Shown here: piece after piece, positions 1 through 6,119 of the stretch
Layout of the letters: each line of letters opens with the position of its first letter
How positions within the stretch are numbered: the stretch's first letter is position 1
From: CAZIAK01 sp964537035
Lineage (GTDB): Bacteria; Planctomycetota; B15-G4
NCBI GenBank assembly: GCA_964537035.1
Contig: CAZIAK010000080.1
Coordinates: forward strand, 1 to 14,389
Length of the DNA: 14,389 nucleotides
Reading direction: 5' to 3'
Notes under the pieces: generated by a model
Told to the model about the DNA's origin: nothing
Databases searched by the model: none
What the model saw: the letters and a program-made list of their open reading frames with translations, nothing else
Made by a program: the position numbers and the translations under genes

Positions 1-48
1 GCGAGCGGCTCGGTGTTGCGCACGGACGGGTTTGACAGCACGTACTGA
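1..48 (+). CDS. 3' end of a secreted-protein gene sharing the C-terminal tail of the 6120-8633 product (partial)
   Basis: Reading from base 1 gives 15 codons, ASGSVLRTDGFDSTY, then TGA at 46-48; the rest lies outside the window. The tail closely resembles the end of the 837-aa propeller protein encoded at 6120-8633 (STGSALATDGFATTR, also at its very C-terminus). Both share the pattern S-G-S-x-L-x-T-D-G-F-x-x-T. This looks like the last strand of a beta-sandwich (jelly-roll-like) C-terminal domain common at the end of secreted proteins. The upstream gene therefore probably encodes a related exported protein. It converges on the sulfatase-like gene, with 20 bases between the two stop codons. 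The assignment rests on 15 residues, so the domain call is an inference. Nothing can be said about the main body of the protein. Confidence 0.6.
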   Translation, partial: ASGSVLRTDGFDSTY

Positions 49-71
49 GGCTCCGGGGCGACGAGCCCTCA
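46..71. terminator. Short hairpin between convergent genes, containing both stop codons
   Basis: TGAGGCTC (46-53) pairs with GAGCCCTCA (63-71) if one base is bulged. The stem therefore contains the TGA of the upstream gene and, on the other strand, the TGA (TCA at 69-71) of the sulfatase-like gene. There is no T-tract, so it would be a weak or Rho-assisted bidirectional terminator at best. Part of the pairing is automatic because both genes end in TGA. Confidence 0.35.
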
Positions 72-2414
72 ACCGCCGCCGAGGTAGCCAAGGGCCATGA
101 GGTCGTCGATCAACCCGGCGTCGCGCAGGTTCGCGGCAGTGGGCTCCACCTTGGGCATGCCCTCCAGCACCTGGCCCAGAATGGTGCGCAGCTGCGAGGA
201 CTTCGCGGATTGTTGCCCCATCACGTCCTTCAACTCGAGCGGGTCCGTGCTCAGGTTGAACAGTTTGCCCTCGGGCGCGGAGCCGGTCTGCTGCTGGGCA
301 CTCGTGGGAGTGATCAGCTTGTATCTCGCGTAGAACAGCGCCTGCACCGAGTCTTCGTGCAGCGCCAAGCGAGGCCGGTGCATCGGTAGGCCGCCGTTCA
401 GCGGCAGACCCATCAGCTCATCGGGGATGTCGAGCCCGACCACATCCAGGATCGTCGGCACCACATCCAGGCCCCACGTGGGGGCAGTCACGGTCGCGCC
501 CCTCTGCTGCCCCGGATACTGGATGATCAGTGGCACCCTGAGCTGCTCATCGTGCAGCGAGTGGCGATGGCCATACGCGTCGCGCTCGAAGATCTCCTCG
601 CCGTGGTCCGAAGTGAACACGACCATGTATGGGTCGTCACCGAAGACGCCGGGCAGACTCTCCAGGAAGCCGCCGACCACGGTGTCCATGCGTCGGACAG
701 CCCCATCGTACTGGGCGTTGATCCAGCGCAGCTCTTCGGCTCTGAGTGGGCGCTGATCCCTGTGGTGCGCCAGCAGGAGTTCATCCGAGATGTTCTCCTG
801 GTCGAAGCGGCCCTGGTAGGGCTGGTCGACGTCATCGAAGCGCCGATCGCTCTTGAAGGGAGTGTGCACGAAGTACGTCTGCACGAAGGCGAAGACGGGC
901 GCGCCGCTTCGTCTCCGGTCCAACTTCTCGGTCAGGCTCGACCACGTGGCCTCGGTCAGGTTGTCGTAGGCGCGCGGTTTCACATCGAAGGAGTCGAAGC
1001 CGAGGGCAAACCCGAACGTGGGCACAAGATAGCCGCCATCAGTCTGCCCGATGGTCTCATAGCCTGCGTCCCGCAACGCCATGGCCAGGGGCCGGTGGTC
1101 AGCGCCCATGGCGCAGGCCACAGACAGCACCTGGTGCTGCCGCGGCGCCAGGCCGGTCAGCATGGACACGGTAGACGGCAAGGTCCAGTTGCCCAGGGAT
1201 GTGCTGTCCGAGTAGAGGGTAGCCTTCGATTCGGCCCAGGCATCGATGCGAGGCGAGGTCTCCCGTTCGTAGTCGTAGCAACTCAGCCGGTCTGCGCGCA
1301 GGGTGTCCACGTCGATCAAGATGACGTGTGGCCGAAGCGGCTGTGTCCGTTGGTCCCCGAGAATCCGCAGATCTGACCAGAGGGCATAGTCGAACGTGGA
1401 CTGCTGGCCGGGCCCTGGCTCTGTGGACAGGCGCAGCTCGAAGGACTCCCCCTCCCAGCGGGAGAGGTCCACGTCGTGTTCGACGAACCCGTCGCCGACC
1501 TGCACGGTTCGCGACCAGCAACGCTCGACCCGGCCAGCTTGCGCGACATCCACGGCGAAGGTGACACCGTCGCACCGGCCGGTCACCGTTTGCAGGCTCG
1601 TGCCCGTGGCGACCAGTCCGTAGTCAGCGACCCCGACGGCGATGCGCAGGGTGTCACCGTCGAGTCGGGAAACGGGCATCACCAGAGTGGTGGGTGCCGG
1701 AGCCAGCAGCGCCTTTCGATGACTGTCGAACAGGGCGACATCGCAGCGCAGCTGCTCGGCCGTGGCAGGCGCATCAGCCTGCGTTGCGAATCGCCATTCC
1801 AATCGACGAAACGTCGCCGTGTCGTCGGGGACGAAACGGCATGAGATCGTGCGGGGGCGAGCGGTAGCAATCGCAAGGGCACGGCCCCCCGCTGACTCCC
1901 AGCACAGGACGGTTTTCGCAGCGCCATCGACCCACACCATGTATGTGGCTGCCGAATGACCCAATACGTCTGCGTCATCAAACCGACGCAGCAATCGCCC
2001 GTCGTGCCGCAACTCGAAACGTCCGATCTCAAGGTCTGGCGGGACCTCGAGCCCGGTTTGCCACAGGTGTGTTTCGCCAGCCTTGAGTTCAGGGAAAGCT
2101 TGCGTCACTACACTCAGCAATCTTGCCAGCTCTGGCCCGGAGTCTTGAGGCGGCGTGGGCATCCAATCAGACACAGGAACATCCCACTCAAGACCACCGA
2201 GCAAGTCAGCCACACGACGCTGAATCGGCTCGGGCATATTGGATGGCGAAGACTCGACCACCCGAAGAGTCCCCAGCTCATCGAAGAGACTCGCCCCTGG
2301 TCGCAGAACCCTGCCGGGCTCGGCGGCCTCTGGCGAGCAGCCGAACAGTCCACCCAGGACGGACATCACCGCCGCAGCGCCGAGCAGCCAGTGTTGATGT
2401 AGAAAACGAACCAT
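69..2414 (-). CDS. Sulfatase/alkaline-phosphatase superfamily lipoprotein with a Thr nucleophile position
   Basis: The product is 781 aa from the ATG at 2414. This start gives a good lipoprotein signal (MVRFLHQHW, hydrophobic core, lipobox LFGC, Cys26). An ATG at 2462 and a TTG at 2474 would add 16-20 residues ahead of the signal. Residues about 30-355 are beta-rich with no family I can name. The sulfatase fold follows: metal-binding IDVDT (D368, D370), nucleophile block WTLPSTVSMLTG (T411), and SDHGEEIF (D603, H604). It ends in LMALGYLGGG, a tail I associate with large sulfatase-like proteins of Planctomycetota and Myxococcota. Classical type I sulfatases have Cys or Ser (converted to formylglycine) in C/S-x-P-S-R. 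Here the residue is Thr, and Thr replaces Arg after PS, so activity may be phosphotransfer or phosphodiester hydrolysis as in LtaS-like enzymes. It diverges from the GH109 gene, with 124 bp between starts. The superfamily is certain; the substrate is unknown. Confidence 0.9.
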   Translation of the reverse strand: MVRFLHQHWLLGAAAVMSVLGGLFGCSPEAAEPGRVLRPGASLFDELGTLRVVESSPSNMPEPIQRRVADLLGGLEWDVPVSDWMPTPPQDSGPELARLLSVVTQAFPELKAGETHLWQTGLEVPPDLEIGRFELRHDGRLLRRFDDADVLGHSAATYMVWVDGAAKTVLCWESAGGRALAIATARPRTISCRFVPDDTATFRRLEWRFATQADAPATAEQLRCDVALFDSHRKALLAPAPTTLVMPVSRLDGDTLRIAVGVADYGLVATGTSLQTVTGRCDGVTFAVDVAQAGRVERCWSRTVQVGDGFVEHDVDLSRWEGESFELRLSTEPGPGQQSTFDYALWSDLRILGDQRTQPLRPHVILIDVDTLRADRLSCYDYERETSPRIDAWAESKATLYSDSTSLGNWTLPSTVSMLTGLAPRQHQVLSVACAMGADHRPLAMALRDAGYETIGQTDGGYLVPTFGFALGFDSFDVKPRAYDNLTEATWSSLTEKLDRRRSGAPVFAFVQTYFVHTPFKSDRRFDDVDQPYQGRFDQENISDELLLAHHRDQRPLRAEELRWINAQYDGAVRRMDTVVGGFLESLPGVFGDDPYMVVFTSDHGEEIFERDAYGHRHSLHDEQLRVPLIIQYPGQQRGATVTAPTWGLDVVPTILDVVGLDIPDELMGLPLNGGLPMHRPRLALHEDSVQALFYARYKLITPTSAQQQTGSAPEGKLFNLSTDPLELKDVMGQQSAKSSQLRTILGQVLEGMPKVEPTAANLRDAGLIDDLMALGYLGGG

Positions 2415-2524
2415 GTGGGGGAGGCGTGCGCCCTTCGGGAGAGAGCTGGGTCTGCAGGACATGCTCGCGGCCAATGTACCTACCGGCCCACCATGTTAGC
2501 GTGACCCACCCCCACGCCCCCTTC

Positions 2525-2529
2525 AGGAG
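2525..2529 (+). promoter_or_regulatory. Ribosome-binding site AGGAG for the GH109 gene
   Basis: AGGAG ends 9 nt before the ATG at 2539. It favours that start over the in-frame ATG at 2554, which would still retain the twin-arginine motif. Confidence 0.7.
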
Positions 2530-2538
2530 TGCCGACCG

Positions 2539-3897
2539 ATGGTCCCACCAGCCATGGATCCCAGCCGTCGCGAGATCATCCGCCGGACCGCCGCCGCGGG
2601 CCTCGGTGTCACCCTGGCCGGGCTGCAGCTTCCCGGTTGTGCGAGCCCACGGCCCCTGCCGAGCGGCGAGCAGACCGCCCCGCCCATCGACCATGTGCGC
2701 ATCGGCTTCGTGGGCGTGGGTGGCATGGGCTCGGCGCACATCCGCAACCTGCTGCGCATCGAGGGTTGCGAGATCACCGCGGTCTGCGACATCAACCCCG
2801 AGGCGGTAGCCCGTGTGCAGCAGTGGTGTGTCGAGGCCGGTCAGCCCGAACCCACGGGATACACCCGGGGCGACCGCGACTACGAACGTCTCTGCGCCGA
2901 AGAAGACCTCGATCTGGTCTACAACGCCACCCCTTGGCGCTGGCACGTGCCCATCTGCTTGTCGGCCATGGAGAACGGCAAGCACGCCGCCGTCGAGGTG
3001 CCCGCCGCGGTCACCATCGACGAGTGCTGGCAGTTGGTCGAGACCTCAGAGCGCCTGAACCTGCACTGCGTGATGATGGAGAACTGCTGCTACGGCCGCA
3101 CCGAGATGCTCGTGCTCAACATGGTCCGTCAGGGCGTGCTGGGCGAGCTGCTCCACGGGGGCTGCGGGTACCTGCACGACCTGCGCGGGATCAAGTTCTC
3201 TGACAATGGCGAGGGGCTCTGGCGCCGAGAGCACTCCATGACCCGGGATGGCAACCTCTACCCCACCCACGGCTTGGGCCCCGTCGCTCAGTGCATGAAC
3301 ATCAACCGGGGCGACCGCCTCGACTACCTGGTCTCCATGAGCAGCCCATCGAAGGGCCTGCAGAACTGGCGGGACGAGCAGCTCGCCGCAGACGACCCGC
3401 GGCGCACATCAGAGGACTACGTGCTCGGCGACGTGAACAGCTCGCTGATCAAGACCGTGAACGGCCTGACCATCCATGTGGTGCACGACACGAACCTGCC
3501 CCGGCCCTACAGCCGCATCAACCTGGTGCAGGGCACCAAGGGCGTGGTGCAGGGCTACCCCGACCGGGTCTACGTCGAAGGGCTCACCCCCGGGCACTCC
3601 TTCGCGGACATCAGCGAGGTCTTCGAGCAGTTCGACCACCCGCTCTGGCGCACGGTGGGCGAGGCGGCCAGGGGCGCAGGCCACGGCGGCATGGACTACC
3701 TGGAGGACTACCGCCTGGTGCAGTGCCTGCGCCGGGGCGAGGCCCTCGACTTGGACGTCTATGACGCCGCCACCTGGAGCTGCATTTCCGAGCTGAGCGA
3801 GCGCTCGGTGGCAGACCGCAGCAGGCCTCAGGACGTCCCCGACTTCACCAGGGGCCGCTGGGCGCAGCGGCAACCCCTGGGCATCGTCGGCGCCTGA
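2539..3897 (+). CDS. GH109-family glycosidase (alpha-N-acetylgalactosaminidase-like, NAD-dependent), Tat-exported lipoprotein
   Basis: The product is 452 aa, close to characterised GH109 enzymes (about 440-450). The N-terminus has a twin-arginine motif, SRREIIRRT (residues 9-17), a hydrophobic stretch and a lipobox LPGC (Cys34), so it is probably exported folded with its NAD and lipidated. A Rossmann fold follows: IGFVGVGGMG (55-64) and VCDINPE. The EVPAAVTIDECWQLVETSE block (from E153), MMENCCYGR, NMVRQGVLGE and GNLYPTHGLGPVAQ (Y241, H244), then NINRGDRLDYLVSMSS, are hallmarks of GH109 rather than of ordinary Gfo/Idh/MocA dehydrogenases. From memory, Tyr and His residues of the YPTH block lie in the active site of the Elizabethkingia enzyme. 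Known members cleave terminal alpha-GalNAc by an NAD-dependent redox/elimination mechanism. The divergent sulfatase-like lipoprotein suggests a shared role in degrading host or algal glycans. The family is secure; the exact sugar specificity is inferred. Confidence 0.9.
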   Translation: MVPPAMDPSRREIIRRTAAAGLGVTLAGLQLPGCASPRPLPSGEQTAPPIDHVRIGFVGVGGMGSAHIRNLLRIEGCEITAVCDINPEAVARVQQWCVEAGQPEPTGYTRGDRDYERLCAEEDLDLVYNATPWRWHVPICLSAMENGKHAAVEVPAAVTIDECWQLVETSERLNLHCVMMENCCYGRTEMLVLNMVRQGVLGELLHGGCGYLHDLRGIKFSDNGEGLWRREHSMTRDGNLYPTHGLGPVAQCMNINRGDRLDYLVSMSSPSKGLQNWRDEQLAADDPRRTSEDYVLGDVNSSLIKTVNGLTIHVVHDTNLPRPYSRINLVQGTKGVVQGYPDRVYVEGLTPGHSFADISEVFEQFDHPLWRTVGEAARGAGHGGMDYLEDYRLVQCLRRGEALDLDVYDAATWSCISELSERSVADRSRPQDVPDFTRGRWAQRQPLGIVGA

Positions 3898-3916
3898 CCC
3901 CAGCCCCTCCCTGGCC

Positions 3917-3968
3917 CTTTGCCTGCTGGCAAAGCCACACTCGAGGCCCGAGCCAGCAGGCGCTGGCT
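3917..3968 (+). promoter_or_regulatory. Three mutually exclusive hairpins between the GH109 and tryptophanase genes
   Basis: Hairpin 1: CTTTGCC (3917-3923) pairs with GGCAAAG (3928-3934), loop TGCT. Hairpin 2: GCCTGCTGGC (3921-3930) pairs with GCCAGCAGGC (3952-3961), a perfect 10-bp stem around a 21-nt loop. Hairpin 3: AGCCAGC (3951-3957) pairs with GCTGGCT (3962-3968), loop AGGC. Hairpins 1 and 3 can coexist and hairpin 2 excludes both, which is the geometry of an attenuator or other RNA switch. There is no clear T-tract. The simpler reading is a terminator for the GH109 gene. It lies 100-150 nt ahead of the tryptophanase start. Confidence 0.45.
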
Positions 3969-4067
3969 GACGAGCTGCTCCCAGCCGTGGGTTGGCCAGA
4001 CTCCACGGGCAAACAAACGACTTCGTGGTGCTAAGATAGCTCGCCCCCATCGCCGCAGAGAGTCGTC

Positions 4068-5465
4068 GTGAAGACCATCATCGAGCCGTTCCGGATCAAG
4101 AGTGTCGAGCCCATCCGCATGACCAGCCGGGACGAGCGGCTGCAGCTCATCGCCGACGCTCACTACAACCTCTTCGGTCTGGCCGCCCAGGACGTGATCA
4201 TCGATCTGCTCACGGACAGCGGCACCGGCGCCATGAGTACGGATCAGTGGGCGGCGATCATGCGCGGCGACGAGAGCTACGCCGGGTCTACGAGCTACGC
4301 GGCGCTGAAGAAATCGGTGCACGATGTGATGGCCCTGCCCCAGCTGATCCCCACCCACCAGGGCCGGGCCGCAGAGCATCTGCTGTTCAGCGTCATCGGC
4401 GGGCCGGGCAAGGTCATCCCCAACAACACCCACTTTGACACCACCAGGGCCAACGCCGAGGACAGCGGCGCCCTGGCCCTCGACTTCCCCTGCGCCGAAG
4501 CGGCGGACACCTCGTCGAGCTTCCCCTTCAAGGGCAACGTCGACTTGAACGCCCTTGAGCGCTGCCTCGACGAGAACGCCGGCGCCATCCCATTGATCTT
4601 GGTCACGGTGACCAACAACGCGGGGGGCGGGCAGCCGGTGAGCCTTGAAAACCTGCGCGCCGTGCGGGCCCTGGCAGATCGCTTCGAGGTCCCCCTGTTT
4701 CTCGACGCCTGCCGCTTCGCCGAGAACGCCTACCTGATTCAGCAGAGCGAAGAGGGACAGGGCGACCGCTCCATCGCCGACATCGTGCACAACATGTTTG
4801 CACTCGCGGACGGCGCCACCTTCAGCGCAAAGAAAGAGGGGCTGGCCAACATCGGCGGTTTCGTCGCCTGTCGTGACGCAGCGCTGGCCACCAAGCTGCG
4901 CCAACGGCTCGTGGTCACCGAGGGTTTTCCGTCTTACGGCGGCATGGCTGGCCGCGACCTCGAAGCCGTGTCCGTCGGGCTGCGCGAAGTGCTCCGCCAG
5001 GACTACCAGGAGTATCGCCACGCCTCGATTCGCTACGTCTGCCAGGCGTTGCACGCCAGCGGCATCCCCGTGGTCATGCCTGCGGGCGGCCACGCGATCT
5101 TCCTCGATGCCGCGCGCTTTCTGCCCCACGTGCCCTGGCAACAGTTCCCTGGGCAGGCCCTGGCCGTCGAGCTCTACATCGAAGGCGGTGTGCGCTCTTG
5201 CGAGATCGGCAGCCTCATGCTGGGGCAGCGCGATCCGGACACGGGCAAGGAGCTGCCAGCAGCGGCCGAACTCGTGCGCCTGGCCATCCCCCGGCGCACG
5301 TACACCCAGAGTCACATGGACTATCTCGTCGAGGTGGTCGAGGGCGTCTGGAATCGTCGGGAGGAGATCAGCGGCATGGAGATCGCGTCGGCGCCTGAGG
5401 TGCTGCGCCACTTCTCCGCGTCCATGCGACCGCTGCAAGCTGCCACCGCCACCGCGCCGAGCTGA
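4068..5465 (+). CDS. tnaA: Tryptophanase (tryptophan indole-lyase), PLP-dependent
   Basis: The product is 465 aa (E. coli TnaA is 471) from a GTG start; I see only a weak purine-rich stretch (GCAGAGAG) as RBS. It cleaves tryptophan to indole, pyruvate and ammonia in the cytoplasm. The beta-eliminating lyase family is clear from GDESYAGSTSY, PTHQGRAAE, TNNAGGGQPVSLENLRAV, LDACRFAENAY and the PLP-lysine block FSAKKEGLANIGGF (K256 equivalent to E. coli K270). Three residues separate tryptophanase from tyrosine phenol-lyase, and all favour tryptophanase: Asp124 in HFDTTR (Thr in TPL), Ile380 in CEIGSLMLG (the substrate-binding Arg in TPL) and His448 in LRHFSASM (Phe in TPL). The ANIGGF stretch after the lysine is more TPL-like, so the enzyme lies between the E. 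coli types. No tnaB-like permease or convincing tnaC leader is adjacent. Possible RNA switching upstream is listed separately. Confidence 0.9.
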   Translation: MKTIIEPFRIKSVEPIRMTSRDERLQLIADAHYNLFGLAAQDVIIDLLTDSGTGAMSTDQWAAIMRGDESYAGSTSYAALKKSVHDVMALPQLIPTHQGRAAEHLLFSVIGGPGKVIPNNTHFDTTRANAEDSGALALDFPCAEAADTSSSFPFKGNVDLNALERCLDENAGAIPLILVTVTNNAGGGQPVSLENLRAVRALADRFEVPLFLDACRFAENAYLIQQSEEGQGDRSIADIVHNMFALADGATFSAKKEGLANIGGFVACRDAALATKLRQRLVVTEGFPSYGGMAGRDLEAVSVGLREVLRQDYQEYRHASIRYVCQALHASGIPVVMPAGGHAIFLDAARFLPHVPWQQFPGQALAVELYIEGGVRSCEIGSLMLGQRDPDTGKELPAAAELVRLAIPRRTYTQSHMDYLVEVVEGVWNRREEISGMEIASAPEVLRHFSASMRPLQAATATAPS

Positions 5466-5484
5466 GTGACCGCGCGCGACTCAG
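5462..5484. terminator. Hairpin between convergent tryptophanase and alkyltransferase genes
   Basis: CTGAGT (5462-5467) pairs with ACTCAG (5479-5484) across an 11-nt GC-rich loop. The stem holds both stop codons (TGA at 5463-5465 and TCA at 5481-5483). There is no T-tract, so it may act as a weak bidirectional terminator. Confidence 0.35.
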
Positions 5485-6011
5485 ATCGGTAGCAGACCCT
5501 GGCCGTCGGACGGGGGCAGCACCTTGTCGCCTTCCAGCCGCAGCCCTTCGTGGGTGAGCAGCTGGCGCTTGATGGGCAGCCCTCCGCCGAAGCCGGTGAG
5601 CGTGCGGTCAGCGCCCACGACCCGATGACAGGGCAGCACGATGGGCAGGGGATTCGCACCGTTGGCGGCCCCCACCGCCCGGCTGGCCCCCGGGCGACCG
5701 ATGGCCCGGGCCAGGGCGCCGTAGGTGGTGGTCTCGCCGAAGGGGATGGCTGCCAGCTGCTCCCACACCGCCTGCTGAAACTCCGTGCCCTGGGGCGCCA
5801 AGGGCAGATCGAAGTCGCGCCGAGTGCCCGCGAAGTACTCGCCCAGCTGGGTCATTGCTGCCTGCAGCGCGGGTGAGAGACTGGCCGGGTAGGCAAGGCC
5901 TTGTGCATGGCCCTCAGCGCCAAACTCGATGGCCGTCAGCGCAGCGCCCCGGGAGCGCAGACCCAGCAGGCCCACCGGACTCTCGATGGTCAGCTGCTGT
6001 TCGAAAGGCAT
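5481..6011 (-). CDS. ogt: Methylated-DNA--[protein]-cysteine S-methyltransferase (O6-alkylguanine-DNA alkyltransferase)
   Basis: The product is 176 aa, normal for Ogt. It transfers the alkyl group from O6-alkylguanine (and O4-alkylthymine) irreversibly to its own cysteine. The C-terminal DNA-binding/active-site domain is complete: GTEFQQAVWEQLAAIPFGETTTYGALA (helix-turn-helix region), RPGASRAVGAANGANPLPIVLPCHRVVG with acceptor Cys128, and GFGGGLPIKRQLLTHEG at the end. The N-terminal domain (MPFEQQLTIESPVG onward) has no Ada-type Cys cluster, so this is a stand-alone Ogt-type enzyme. The reading frame stays open upstream to about 6443. The ATG at 6011 is chosen because GGAGAG (6018-6023) lies six bases before it and homology starts there. 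It is divergent from the propeller gene (108 bp apart) and convergent with tryptophanase. No adaptive-response regulator is visible nearby. Confidence 0.93.
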   Translation of the reverse strand: MPFEQQLTIESPVGLLGLRSRGAALTAIEFGAEGHAQGLAYPASLSPALQAAMTQLGEYFAGTRRDFDLPLAPQGTEFQQAVWEQLAAIPFGETTTYGALARAIGRPGASRAVGAANGANPLPIVLPCHRVVGADRTLTGFGGGLPIKRQLLTHEGLRLEGDKVLPPSDGQGLLPI

Positions 6012-6119
6012 GGCTGGCTCTCCGGCGCGGTGTGGAGCGCACCTGGCCACGCCCCACGACGGGCCATCGTAGGTCATAATCCCTCCAGCCGTCTGTCTCC
6101 TCCCCATCGAGATCTCCCT

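Noticed and set aside
552..1376. 274-codon frame opposite the sulfatase-like gene
   Set aside because: It is a shadow frame in GC-rich DNA. The minus strand carries the sulfatase fold motifs throughout.
3987..4034. A GTG-initiated 15-codon frame with two Trp codons (GWPDSTGKQTTSWC) just ahead of tryptophanase, as a tnaC-like leader peptide
   Set aside because: No ribosome-binding site, no match to the TnaC W-x3-D-x7-P spacing, and it lies after rather than within the switching hairpins. It is kept only as a remote possibility.
3828..5438. 536-codon frame opposite tryptophanase
   Set aside because: It has low-complexity His/Arg/Gly composition and no recognisable domain, and the plus strand encodes a complete conserved enzyme.
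6075..6080. CATAAT as a sigma-70 -10 box ahead of the propeller gene
   Set aside because: No acceptable -35 element lies 16-18 bp upstream.
5901..6119. Upstream extension of the propeller frame to 5901
   Set aside because: It overlaps the alkyltransferase gene on the other strand and would bury the signal peptide. TTG at 6120 gives a normal signal sequence.
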